DNA of 64,000 bases from Bacteriovorax sp. (lineage in GTDB: Bacteria; Bdellovibrionota; Bacteriovoracia; Bacteriovoracales; Bacteriovoracaceae). Below the pieces are notes generated by a model. The model saw only the letters and a list, made by a program, of their open reading frames with translations, did not search any database and was not told the DNA's origin. Below are positions 27,857-35,680 of the stretch, piece after piece. Positions within the stretch are counted from its first letter, which is position 1. Every line of letters begins with the position of its first letter. A program made the position numbers and the translations under genes. The DNA is taken from positions 1-64,000 of the forward strand of contig JACMNL010000020.1 in NCBI GenBank assembly GCA_014378525.1. The letters run 5' to 3'.

Positions 27857-29041
27857 TTATAGAGTTAGGATATCTATATAAGAGTCATGTTTGTAAGTCA
27901 TCTCTTCGAACTCAGATTTCACCTCTGACAGAAGTGTAATTCCGCCTCCAGCTTGATAACTCAAAGTAGAGTTTTCGAAATCAATTACACTAGAACGGAT
28001 ATTAATAGATGCTTCAATGGCATGTTCAGAAAAAACAATTGTAGATCCACAATAGAATCCACGCGCGCGCGATTCGAGTTTTTTTAAAATTTGCATCACT
28101 CTTTTTTTAGGAGCTCCGGTAATACTTCCGCCGGGAAAAATTTTTTCTAATATATTTTTTAATGTTACTTCATCACTGAGTTCAACCTGAATCTCTGAAT
28201 ACTGATGAATCAGCCCTGGAACTAAAAGAGGCGCTTTTTTTTTCGTCACAATTGCTCGCGGAAGATCAATCCTGCACAGGTCATTTCTTAAAAGATCAGT
28301 GATCATGTAAAGCTCGCCTTCACTTTTTTTATCATGACGAAGATCATGCCAGAGTTTTGCAATTTCCCTGGAAGATGAGCTCACTCTCTTTAGCGTTCCT
28401 TTTATTGGTCTCGTAAGAAGAGTCCCCTTTGAATACTGAAACAAACACTCCGGCGAATTACTCAAAAACATTTTATCCAGATGTCCGCAATAAGTGGCAG
28501 ATCCATAGGCTCCACGCAAAACTTGATTTTTCCATAGCGCAGAAATAAAATCTTCCGGAGAAAAATCTTCATCAAAGGAATAACGATACTCACCAGTCAG
28601 ATTAAACTGATAACAATTACCTTCAGTGAGTTCTCTATATCCTGAATCAAATTTTTCTTTATACTCTTGAAAATGAGGTGCATCGATAAGAGATAAATTA
28701 ATCTTGTGAGTTCCTGCGAGCTGGTCATAATGATGAAACTTTGTGTACTCGATATCAATGGCCAGCATATCAGTTGAAAGAATTTCTTCAGATAAATTTT
28801 CAAAGAAAAATCCCAGTTCATAAAAAAGATGCATCACTCTTAAATCATTTTTCTGATCAATGACTTTAAACTTCAGAGTTTCAATCCACCCTTCAATCTC
28901 AAATTCATGAGATTCGCCGGTGATCAAATCAATGTAATGATTTTTAAAATATGCACGTGCACTTTTAGCTTCAGTAAATTTTAGAAGTCGATCCTGATAA
29001 GGAATAATGGTGAATAGATTATTGTCCGTCACGGAAAGCAA
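27857..29041 (-). CDS. pabB: Aminodeoxychorismate synthase component I
   Basis: This enzyme converts chorismate with ammonia to 4-amino-4-deoxychorismate, a folate precursor. The 394-residue protein belongs to the chorismate-binding family. The PIKGT lysine motif, typical of PabB rather than TrpE, precedes the DLLRNDL block and the FPGGSITGAPKKRVM block. The final GGGIT and helix are present. The start is uncertain. No ATG is near; TTG 29041 or GTG 29032 are the options, both inside the end of dnaB, so the genes overlap by up to 23 bases and are probably coupled. No pabA or pabC partner is in view. Confidence 0.88.
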   Translation of the reverse strand: MLSVTDNNLFTIIPYQDRLLKFTEAKSARAYFKNHYIDLITGESHEFEIEGWIETLKFKVIDQKNDLRVMHLFYELGFFFENLSEEILSTDMLAIDIEYTKFHHYDQLAGTHKINLSLIDAPHFQEYKEKFDSGYRELTEGNCYQFNLTGEYRYSFDEDFSPEDFISALWKNQVLRGAYGSATYCGHLDKMFLSNSPECLFQYSKGTLLTRPIKGTLKRVSSSSREIAKLWHDLRHDKKSEGELYMITDLLRNDLCRIDLPRAIVTKKKAPLLVPGLIHQYSEIQVELSDEVTLKNILEKIFPGGSITGAPKKRVMQILKKLESRARGFYCGSTIVFSEHAIEASINIRSSVIDFENSTLSYQAGGGITLLSEVKSEFEEMTYKHDSYIDILTL

Positions 29042-30365
29042 GGTTTTCGAAGCTGGTATAAGCTCCTACCCACGCAAGTTTAGCAGTCCCTATTTCACCG
29101 GCACGGTTTTTACCAATGATAATTTCGGCAACACCCGGCTCTTTTGTATCGGGGTAATAAACTTCATCACGGTAAACGAACATTACGATATCCGCATCCT
29201 GCTCAATGGCTCCAGATTCACGAAGGTCGGCAGTTGACGGGCGTTTGTTGGGTCGTGATTCAACACCACGGTTAAGCTGAGAAAGTGCAATGACCGGACA
29301 ACCAAGTTCCTTTGCCATAGTTTTTAAACCACGGGAAATTTCCGCAATCTGTTGCTCTCTTTGAATATTCTTATTCACTGATCCCATAAGCTGCAAGTAA
29401 TCGATGACGATTAAACCAAGCCCCTGATCAGCTTTAATTTTTCTACACTGAGATTGAATATCTAAAATCGTCGTGTTCCCTGAATCGTTGATGAAAATCG
29501 GAAGTGCAGAAAGCTCTTGGGTAGCTTTAGCAATCGATCTTAAATCTGTATCGAGAAATGCTTTTTTACGTACCCGTTTTGAATCTACTTTTGCTCGTCC
29601 TGTTAGAAGTCTCATCGAAAGTTCCGTCGCTAACATCTCGAGAGAAAAGATCGCCACAGGAAGTCCTGATTGAATACATGAACTGACGGCCACGTTCAGT
29701 GCAAGAGAAGTTTTTCCCATTGCAGGACGTGCAGCTAATACGATCAACTGTCCCGGTTGCATACCGAGAAGAAGTTCATCCAGCTTTGGATATCCAGTCG
29801 AGAGACCCGAGATTTCTCCCATGACTCTTGTCGTGTCTTCCAGTTCTTTTAAGTTTGCTTTCAACGTAGCGTTTAGTTTTACCATCCCGCCGGTTTTTGC
29901 ATCGTTAGTTAATTTAAAAAATTTCGACTCTACATCCTGGATAAAATCTTCAGCGTCTCCGGTAAAAGTTTGTCCCATTTGAACAACTCTCATCGCAGTC
30001 TTGATGATCTCTCTGATGGAGTATTTATCTTTTGTGATTTTCGCGTACTCGTAAACGTTAGCTGAAGAGGCCTGGTCTTCTGTTAAAGAAGAGACAAACG
30101 ATTCTCCACCGATGTCTTCAAGTCTGCCCTGGTCTTTTAGTTTGTTACAAACTGTAACGTAGTCGATGGCCCGGTTAGCGAGAGAAAGGTCTCTGATTAC
30201 ATCAAAGATTTTTCCGTAACGAGGGTCATAAAAATGCGCCTCTTCAATTTGCAGGTTGGAGATTTCATCAAAAGCTGATCCATCAATAATTAGACATCCG
30301 ACTAATGCTTTTTCGGCAAGAAGATCGTGTGGAAGTTCATGAGTATTAGAATTGGGGTTCGCCAT
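29019..30365 (-). CDS. dnaB: Replicative DNA helicase DnaB
   Basis: This hexameric 5'-3' helicase of the replisome is a typical 448 residues. The N-terminal DnaG-binding domain begins HDLLAEKALVGCLI. The RecA-like core has Walker A ARPAMGKTSLALN, Walker B GLIVIDYLQLM and the SQLNRGVESRPNKRP block. No intein is present. It follows rplI after a terminator, and a GAGGT site precedes the ATG. The placement of dnaB after the S6/S18/L9 genes is common in bacteria. Confidence 0.97.
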   Translation of the reverse strand: MANPNSNTHELPHDLLAEKALVGCLIIDGSAFDEISNLQIEEAHFYDPRYGKIFDVIRDLSLANRAIDYVTVCNKLKDQGRLEDIGGESFVSSLTEDQASSANVYEYAKITKDKYSIREIIKTAMRVVQMGQTFTGDAEDFIQDVESKFFKLTNDAKTGGMVKLNATLKANLKELEDTTRVMGEISGLSTGYPKLDELLLGMQPGQLIVLAARPAMGKTSLALNVAVSSCIQSGLPVAIFSLEMLATELSMRLLTGRAKVDSKRVRKKAFLDTDLRSIAKATQELSALPIFINDSGNTTILDIQSQCRKIKADQGLGLIVIDYLQLMGSVNKNIQREQQIAEISRGLKTMAKELGCPVIALSQLNRGVESRPNKRPSTADLRESGAIEQDADIVMFVYRDEVYYPDTKEPGVAEIIIGKNRAGEIGTAKLAWVGAYTSFENLAFRDGQ

Positions 30366-30382
30366 GATTATACCTCAGAAAC

Positions 30383-30408
30383 AAAAAGGACTCCGCGAGC
30401 GGAGTCCT
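30383..30408 (-). terminator. Terminator after rplI
   Basis: The stem GGACTCCGC/GCGGAGTCC on the minus strand is followed by TTTTTG. It separates rplI from dnaB by 17 bases, so dnaB either relies on read-through or has a promoter overlapping this spot. Confidence 0.85.
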
Positions 30409-30430
30409 TCGATTGTAGCATTTTTTCTTA

Positions 30431-31048
30431 TTAGAAAGATCTTAGAAGTTTATCAACTTCAGCTTTTAATCTTTGCTCTTCAGTCATTTCTGCAACTGGA
30501 GTAGCAGTTTCACCTGAAGCTTTTGCTTCAGCAGCTGCTTTTTTACGTGCTTCAGAAGCTTTTAGAGCTTCTTCTTGAGCAAGTTTTAGTTCTTCAGCTT
30601 GCTTAGGATCGATAGAAACTTTAACTTTGAAAGTAGCTTCTACATCCTGGAAAATTTTCGCTTTAGCGTTGAATATTCCAAGACCTTTAATAGGTGACTC
30701 TAAGTGAATTAATCTTCTTTCAACAGATACACCGCGGTTTTCTAGTTCTTTAGAAAGCTCAGCGTTTGTAACTGTACCAAAAAGTCTTCCTGAAGCTCCA
30801 ACTTTCTTGATTAGCTCAAGAGTCATACCTTCAACTTTCTTTTTGATTTCTGTAGCAGCATCTCTTTGAGCTTGAACTTTTTTGCCTAAGCTTTTTTGTT
30901 GAGCAGCTAATAATTTTTTGTTTGAATCGTCAGCAACCATTGCAAGACCATTTGGAACTAGAAAGTTTCTAGCGTGGCCTGCAGATACGTTAACGATTTC
31001 TCCGATGTTCCCTAAAGCAGGAACTTTTTCAGTCAAAATAACTTTCAT
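30431..31048 (-). CDS. rplI: 50S ribosomal protein bL9 with a charged C-terminal tail
   Basis: The first 50 residues (MKVILTEKVPALGNIGEIVNVSAGHARNFLVP) are the L9 N-domain that binds 23S rRNA. They are followed by the long helix and the C-domain (ASGRLFGTVTNAELSKELE). L9 lies at the base of the L1 stalk and helps keep the reading frame. The usual length is near 150; this protein has 205 residues because about 55 Ala/Lys/Glu-rich residues are added at the end. The start overlaps the stop of the DUF2232 gene by four bases, and an AAGGAG site is present. Confidence 0.96.
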   Translation of the reverse strand: MKVILTEKVPALGNIGEIVNVSAGHARNFLVPNGLAMVADDSNKKLLAAQQKSLGKKVQAQRDAATEIKKKVEGMTLELIKKVGASGRLFGTVTNAELSKELENRGVSVERRLIHLESPIKGLGIFNAKAKIFQDVEATFKVKVSIDPKQAEELKLAQEEALKASEARKKAAAEAKASGETATPVAEMTEEQRLKAEVDKLLRSF

Positions 31049-32052
31049 ATAGTATCTCCTTCATCTTTTTTCGTTTTTATAAAAAATTTTCTAAAATCAA
31101 ACCATAAATCAAATATTCCCAGGATTGCCAGGAACTTGCTTGCTAAAATAAAAGTAAAAGCGATGAACAAAGTTTTAATGAATCCTCTGATCTTTAAAAA
31201 CTTTAAGAAGTCGTTGTAAACTCCAAACCCCTGGAAGAGATAAAACACTCCGAGGCAGTATAAAAGATTGCGGCCAATCACTTCCGATCCAACAGGTAAT
31301 CCGTAGTCTGCTCCCACCCATAAAACGAGTGAAAGGATCAACGGGTACACGAAGAAATCAGGAACTTTAAAATGAGTCAGGTCTTTCAGCGAGTAGCTAT
31401 AAAGAACTTTGTATCTCCAGATAATTGAGTTGCGTAAAGTTACATACAAACTTACCCACAATCCAAAAAAGGAAACAGCGAAAATAATAAAAGGAAGTGA
31501 GCTGTAGATATCATTCGTCAAAGCTTCTGGCTTACTTACGAATTCATCAAAGGCCCTCTGTTCCTCTCCAGATACTTCTGAAGAATCTACCTTTTGTTTT
31601 TTCAGTTCCGACATAACAGTACTAACTGACTGGCTGATTTCACCTTTAAGTGAAGTCGGGCTCAATCTGTTAAACGCGATTAAAAAAGATCCACTGATCA
31701 CCACTAAAATTAATCCAGCGTAGGTTAAACCTTTCACCGGGTTAATATTGCGGAAAACAATTTCAGCAACTAAAAGCGCATAGAGAAAGGCCATTAAGTA
31801 CATTCCCGCAATAAAAAGCGGAAAGCCCTTAACCGCGATTGAAGCTGCCCACAAAACTGCAAATGAAATCGCTGCTAATGAGAACGTAACAGTACGTCCG
31901 TATAACAGGAAAGCAATTGCAAGAGGCACAGGAGCAACAATGCTCATTGGACCAAATGAACACAGAGCAACTGTTAAGACCGCAAGGAACAACAGTTTTC
32001 CAACTGAAGCATTGTGATCGAAGAGTTGTGAATGTGATTCAACTTTAGTCAT
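31045..32052 (-). CDS. DUF2232 family membrane protein
   Basis: The 335-residue protein has about eight membrane helices. Its size, helix layout and position between the S18 and L9 genes match the DUF2232 (YybS-like) proteins known at this place in many deltaproteobacteria and Firmicutes. A soluble loop of about 50 residues (about 130-180) lies in the middle. Function unknown. Transcription runs from the S6-S18 gene, and the end overlaps rplI by four bases, so the three are one operon. Confidence 0.8.
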   Translation of the reverse strand: MTKVESHSQLFDHNASVGKLLFLAVLTVALCSFGPMSIVAPVPLAIAFLLYGRTVTFSLAAISFAVLWAASIAVKGFPLFIAGMYLMAFLYALLVAEIVFRNINPVKGLTYAGLILVVISGSFLIAFNRLSPTSLKGEISQSVSTVMSELKKQKVDSSEVSGEEQRAFDEFVSKPEALTNDIYSSLPFIIFAVSFFGLWVSLYVTLRNSIIWRYKVLYSYSLKDLTHFKVPDFFVYPLILSLVLWVGADYGLPVGSEVIGRNLLYCLGVFYLFQGFGVYNDFLKFLKIRGFIKTLFIAFTFILASKFLAILGIFDLWFDFRKFFIKTKKDEGDTI

Positions 32053-32065
32053 GACTAATTACCTA

Positions 32066-32710
32066 CTAAGCTCTGTCTGCCGTACGGTTAGACAGGTAAC
32101 TTGAAACACCAAGGTTTCTAGCGTGCTTAATTGCAGAGTTTGCGAATCTTTGGTGTTTTTTAGAAATACCAGAAACGCGTGCCGGAGAAATTTTTCCGAA
32201 CTCAGAAACTAACCAGTTCCAAGTTTGAGGATCTTTCCAGTCTGCTTTGATTTTCTTAGCTGTGAACCAGCAAGATTTTCTTTTAGCGAATTTTCTTCTG
32301 TCGTCTTCCATATCTTCGAATCCACCTTCATCGTCGTCTTCGTTCTTGTTATCAAGAACTGAACCACGGTAAGTTTTAGATAATGGAGACTTGAAGTTTT
32401 TAACTAGTTCGTCTTTGCCAGCATCGTCACCTAGAACGAAAATTGCCTGACGAAGAACACCTTCGTTAATACCAAAACGACGAACTAACTCAGTGTTAGC
32501 TTTTGTGTTTGACTGGTACATGAAGTAATGGAAGTGACCGTGTTTAGCACCACTTTTGTATGGTTGAGCAAGAGCAAGTCTTCCCCAATCATCAGAGATA
32601 AGAAGTTCGCCTTCGAATCCTTTAAGTGTGTCTTTAACGATCTCTGCGATCTGTGCGTGAGCTTCTGCGCCAAGCTCCGGCTTTGTCACTACTGACAACT
32701 CATAAATCAT
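32066..32710 (-). CDS. Fused ribosomal proteins bS6 and bS18
   Basis: A single 214-residue frame holds two ribosomal proteins. Residues 1-100 are S6: MIYELSVVTKPEL at the start, GHFHYFMYQ in the middle, RRFGINEGVLRQAIFVL at the end. Residues 120-137 are an acidic linker (NEDDDEGGFEDMEDD). Residues 138-210 are S18, with KFAKRKSCWFTAKKI, FGKISPARVSGISKKHQRFANSAIKHARNLG. In other bacteria these are the separate genes rpsF and rpsR, whose products bind each other on the 30S platform. The ATG at 32710 follows AGGGGGA; the frame extends to 32752 only through the leader hairpin. No separate copies are in the window. Confidence 0.92.
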   Translation of the reverse strand: MIYELSVVTKPELGAEAHAQIAEIVKDTLKGFEGELLISDDWGRLALAQPYKSGAKHGHFHYFMYQSNTKANTELVRRFGINEGVLRQAIFVLGDDAGKDELVKNFKSPLSKTYRGSVLDNKNEDDDEGGFEDMEDDRRKFAKRKSCWFTAKKIKADWKDPQTWNWLVSEFGKISPARVSGISKKHQRFANSAIKHARNLGVSSYLSNRTADRA

Positions 32711-32762
32711 AAATCCCCCTGGACTAATAAAAATTAGGTTTGGACCCACCATGGGCCCAAAC
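32711..32762 (-). promoter_or_regulatory. Structured leader of the S6-S18 operon
   Basis: On the minus strand a 10-base-pair stem (GTTTGGGCCC / GGGTCCAAAC, one G-U pair, loop ATGGT, 32738-32762) is followed at once by a second small stem, CTAAT-TTTT-ATTAG. The ribosome site and start codon come next. In other bacteria the S6:S18 complex represses its own operon by binding a leader hairpin with a CCG element. I do not see that exact element here, so an autoregulatory role is inferred from position. Confidence 0.55.
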
Positions 32763-32796
32763 GAGTATGTTTTTTAAAACAGGGGGAAATTTAACA

Positions 32797-35670
32797 CTAT
32801 TGGTGCAACATAGGAAGGAATTTCAGAGAGACATCCTTAGATGGAGTCGTGCACAAGAAGGCGTAGTTGTACTGCGACTTATCCTTCATTGGCTCTGGCA
32901 ATAACGGAACACACCCAGCAGGGATACCGATCGAAAGTCTAAGCGGTCTGATGAATCCGTTGTTTTGTGTATCTATCATGCTGTAAAGGCGTTCACCGTA
33001 AATCAATGTCGAGTTAATATAAACTCCAGGTCTCCCTTGAGAGAGAACGGGCGTGAGCGTTTCCGAGAAACTCTGCCCTGGAAAACTGGAGTCTCTATAA
33101 ATCGGAAGCGATAATTTTTCTTCATTGTCACGAAGCAGCGTAAGGCTGGAACGACTTTCTACTAAATAAGATTTCTGGGCAGCTTCATCAAAAGTGGCAA
33201 TTAATCCAATGACCGGATTTTCCCAGTTTTGTTTTAACGTCAGGATTGATCCGATTTCAGAATCATTTTTAACTAAAAATTCTGCTGTTGCTCTATTTAA
33301 TAACGTTGTGAAGATTGCTTCATTCGTTACAGCTCCGGTTTTAGAATCAACCACAGGATAAATTAAAGACTGGTCCACTGATTTTTCAGTGCTCAGTGTT
33401 TTTAAATCTGAATAATGATTTCCTGAAAGAGAAATTTTAGCTTCAGAAAGTTTTGCCACTCCATCTTCAACAACACCAATTAACGATCTGATTGAACCAC
33501 TTCTCGATTCATTTTCAGTTTGAGGAAATGGTTTTAACAGATAGGCCGTTTTAGTATCAAAGTTACCTGCAATTCCTAAATCTTTTTGTAAGGCCGTCAT
33601 CATTTTTACAGAATCAACGACTCGAAGTTCAATTGAAACTTTGTTGTCTTTAACAACAGGATTTAAATAATACTGGTGTGACATTGTATTGATCACACGT
33701 TCAGAAATAACTTTTGAGTTATCTGCTTCCGGCATTGTGTACGATCTGTAAATTGACGGTACCAGAATCGTTCCAAGTTTATCATTTGTAACTTTTAACC
33801 ATTCGAATTTCTCAACTCCGGCATCGATAGGAAGACCTTCGAAAGTTGAAAGTGGCATTGTCCAAGTCGATAGATCTTTAAACAGCGGGTTTAATTTATC
33901 ATCGAGAACTGTGAATACCAGCTGGTCTTTTGAACTTGAAATCGAGTAAATAAAGTAATCCAGTTTTCCATCCATGTTGATGTCCTGGCGGTGGATTGAA
34001 AGAACCTTATTAACTTTTGAAAGAACAATACTCTTCACAAGATACTTTCCATTTTCATTCGTAAGGAGAGAAATATTTGTCTGCGTTTCTGTTTGCTTTA
34101 ATTTTTCAGCGTAAAAATATTCAGGAAAATCAACGTGCTTGTATTTATCAAACACGCGTGACATTCTTGAAAGTTTTCTGTCACCGCTGATTACGGCCAT
34201 ATCTTCAAAACTGGCCTGACCGATTGATTGAGAAATAATTTCTGAATCATTATTTAAATCGCGGCTGAACACCAGACTTGTCTGATAAACGTTCTGGTCG
34301 ATCTGGATTTCAATCATGATATGTGAATCGCTTGCCATATCAACAATCGTTCCTGTTACGGGTAGAAGCAGATTTTTGTGAGCTTCAATTGATTCAACAG
34401 AAACACAGTTCTGGTCCATCTGAATTGCAGTCGACTGCGAACGAAGACAAACAAGACCTTTGTAATTTAAGTTCGAAAGATTTTTTAAATTCAGATTGAA
34501 AGAAAACTTTCTGTCGTTTGCACTGAACTTAACTTCCGTAAGAGTTTTGATCTGTGGATTGATGAAAGCTGTTTCTTCTTCCTTGTTGGCAAGGTCAAGA
34601 AGTGCCTTCATGTCGAGACTTCCGAATTTTACGAAACGGTTGTCTGCATCCTTGTTCGATAATTTTCTACTGCTTCTGAATAAAAGGCTTCTTACCTGAT
34701 CATTCGTAAGACCCGGGTGAAGAAGTTTCAGGTTGGCAATCGCTGCAGTAACATAAGGAGCGGCCTGGCTAGATCCGCGTTTTGATTCATAGTTTTTAAT
34801 TCTGAGTACGCGTGATTCCATTGCAACAGGAAATGTACTGACGATTGATTCACCAGGTGCCACGACATCTACCTTGGATCCGTGATTCGTGAAATCTGTC
34901 AGGTCACCGCGGTTGTCGATAGCACCAACACAGATAACGTTTTCATAAGCACATGGGAAAGTCGGAAGATCTTTATCATTGTTTCCGGCAGCTGCGATAA
35001 CGATAACGTTATTTTTTTCTGCAAGATCGAATGCAGCTTTTACTTTTGCAAGGTCGATGAGTTTCGGCCATCCAAGGGAAAGGTTCACGACTTCGGCACC
35101 GTTTTGAATTGCAAATGTCATCGCATCAGCAATGACATCAGTAATAACTTTTCCGTTATAAACAAAACCGTTTACCTGAGAGTTTAAAACTTTCAGAGGC
35201 ATGATTTTAATACGAGGGTCACCTGCACCGGCGATACCGATTGCATTTCTATTGGCAGCGATAACTCCGGCAACGTGAGTACCGTGTCCTATATCGTCTA
35301 CAACCTGATTGTTGTTATCGAGATAGTTGAATCCGTTGCATGGAAGAATGGCCGCGTTTGGAGCATTTTTACAGCGGGCTTCATTGTACCAGATACGTCC
35401 CTGAAGATCGGGATGAGTGATGTCTACACCACTATCTAAAACGGCAACGATCAGATCTTTTTTAGTTGTAACAATATCTTTTGTATCAACGTAATGAATG
35501 TCAGTTCCGGGAATTCCCTTCACCTGTACACGCTCTAGATCAGAAATATCTTTTAAAATAGTCTGACCTGTATTTTCCAGTGCCCATTGTTTTGTATACA
35601 AGGGATCTGTGCTTCCGGCGAAAGCAGTTAATGATTGAAGAGCAAGTGTTGTTATAATTATTTTTTTCAT
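32797..35670 (-). CDS. Secreted subtilisin-like serine peptidase (S8)
   Basis: The ATG at 35670 (MKKIIITTLAL) follows AAGGTG and gives 957 residues with a signal peptide ending near AFAG. The S8 catalytic set is complete: Asp79 in VLDSGVD, His129 in GHGTHVAG, oxyanion Asn230 in AAAGNND and Ser301 in GSSQAAP (more often GTSMAAP). There is no long propeptide. The remaining 600 residues are mostly beta-rich and unassigned, with calcium-loop-like strings (DINMDGKLDYF) as in FG-GAP/VCBS repeats. It follows a 1028-residue secreted protein by ten bases, so they are likely co-expressed and may act together outside the cell. Confidence 0.92.
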   Translation of the reverse strand: MKKIIITTLALQSLTAFAGSTDPLYTKQWALENTGQTILKDISDLERVQVKGIPGTDIHYVDTKDIVTTKKDLIVAVLDSGVDITHPDLQGRIWYNEARCKNAPNAAILPCNGFNYLDNNNQVVDDIGHGTHVAGVIAANRNAIGIAGAGDPRIKIMPLKVLNSQVNGFVYNGKVITDVIADAMTFAIQNGAEVVNLSLGWPKLIDLAKVKAAFDLAEKNNVIVIAAAGNNDKDLPTFPCAYENVICVGAIDNRGDLTDFTNHGSKVDVVAPGESIVSTFPVAMESRVLRIKNYESKRGSSQAAPYVTAAIANLKLLHPGLTNDQVRSLLFRSSRKLSNKDADNRFVKFGSLDMKALLDLANKEEETAFINPQIKTLTEVKFSANDRKFSFNLNLKNLSNLNYKGLVCLRSQSTAIQMDQNCVSVESIEAHKNLLLPVTGTIVDMASDSHIMIEIQIDQNVYQTSLVFSRDLNNDSEIISQSIGQASFEDMAVISGDRKLSRMSRVFDKYKHVDFPEYFYAEKLKQTETQTNISLLTNENGKYLVKSIVLSKVNKVLSIHRQDINMDGKLDYFIYSISSSKDQLVFTVLDDKLNPLFKDLSTWTMPLSTFEGLPIDAGVEKFEWLKVTNDKLGTILVPSIYRSYTMPEADNSKVISERVINTMSHQYYLNPVVKDNKVSIELRVVDSVKMMTALQKDLGIAGNFDTKTAYLLKPFPQTENESRSGSIRSLIGVVEDGVAKLSEAKISLSGNHYSDLKTLSTEKSVDQSLIYPVVDSKTGAVTNEAIFTTLLNRATAEFLVKNDSEIGSILTLKQNWENPVIGLIATFDEAAQKSYLVESRSSLTLLRDNEEKLSLPIYRDSSFPGQSFSETLTPVLSQGRPGVYINSTLIYGERLYSMIDTQNNGFIRPLRLSIGIPAGCVPLLPEPMKDKSQYNYAFLCTTPSKDVSLKFLPMLHQ

Positions 35671-35680
35671 ATATTTCACC

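Noticed and set aside
32710-32752. An upstream start for the S6-S18 gene at 32752.
   Set aside because: It lies inside the leader hairpin without a ribosome site, while AGGGGGA precedes the 32710 start and S6 proteins begin there.
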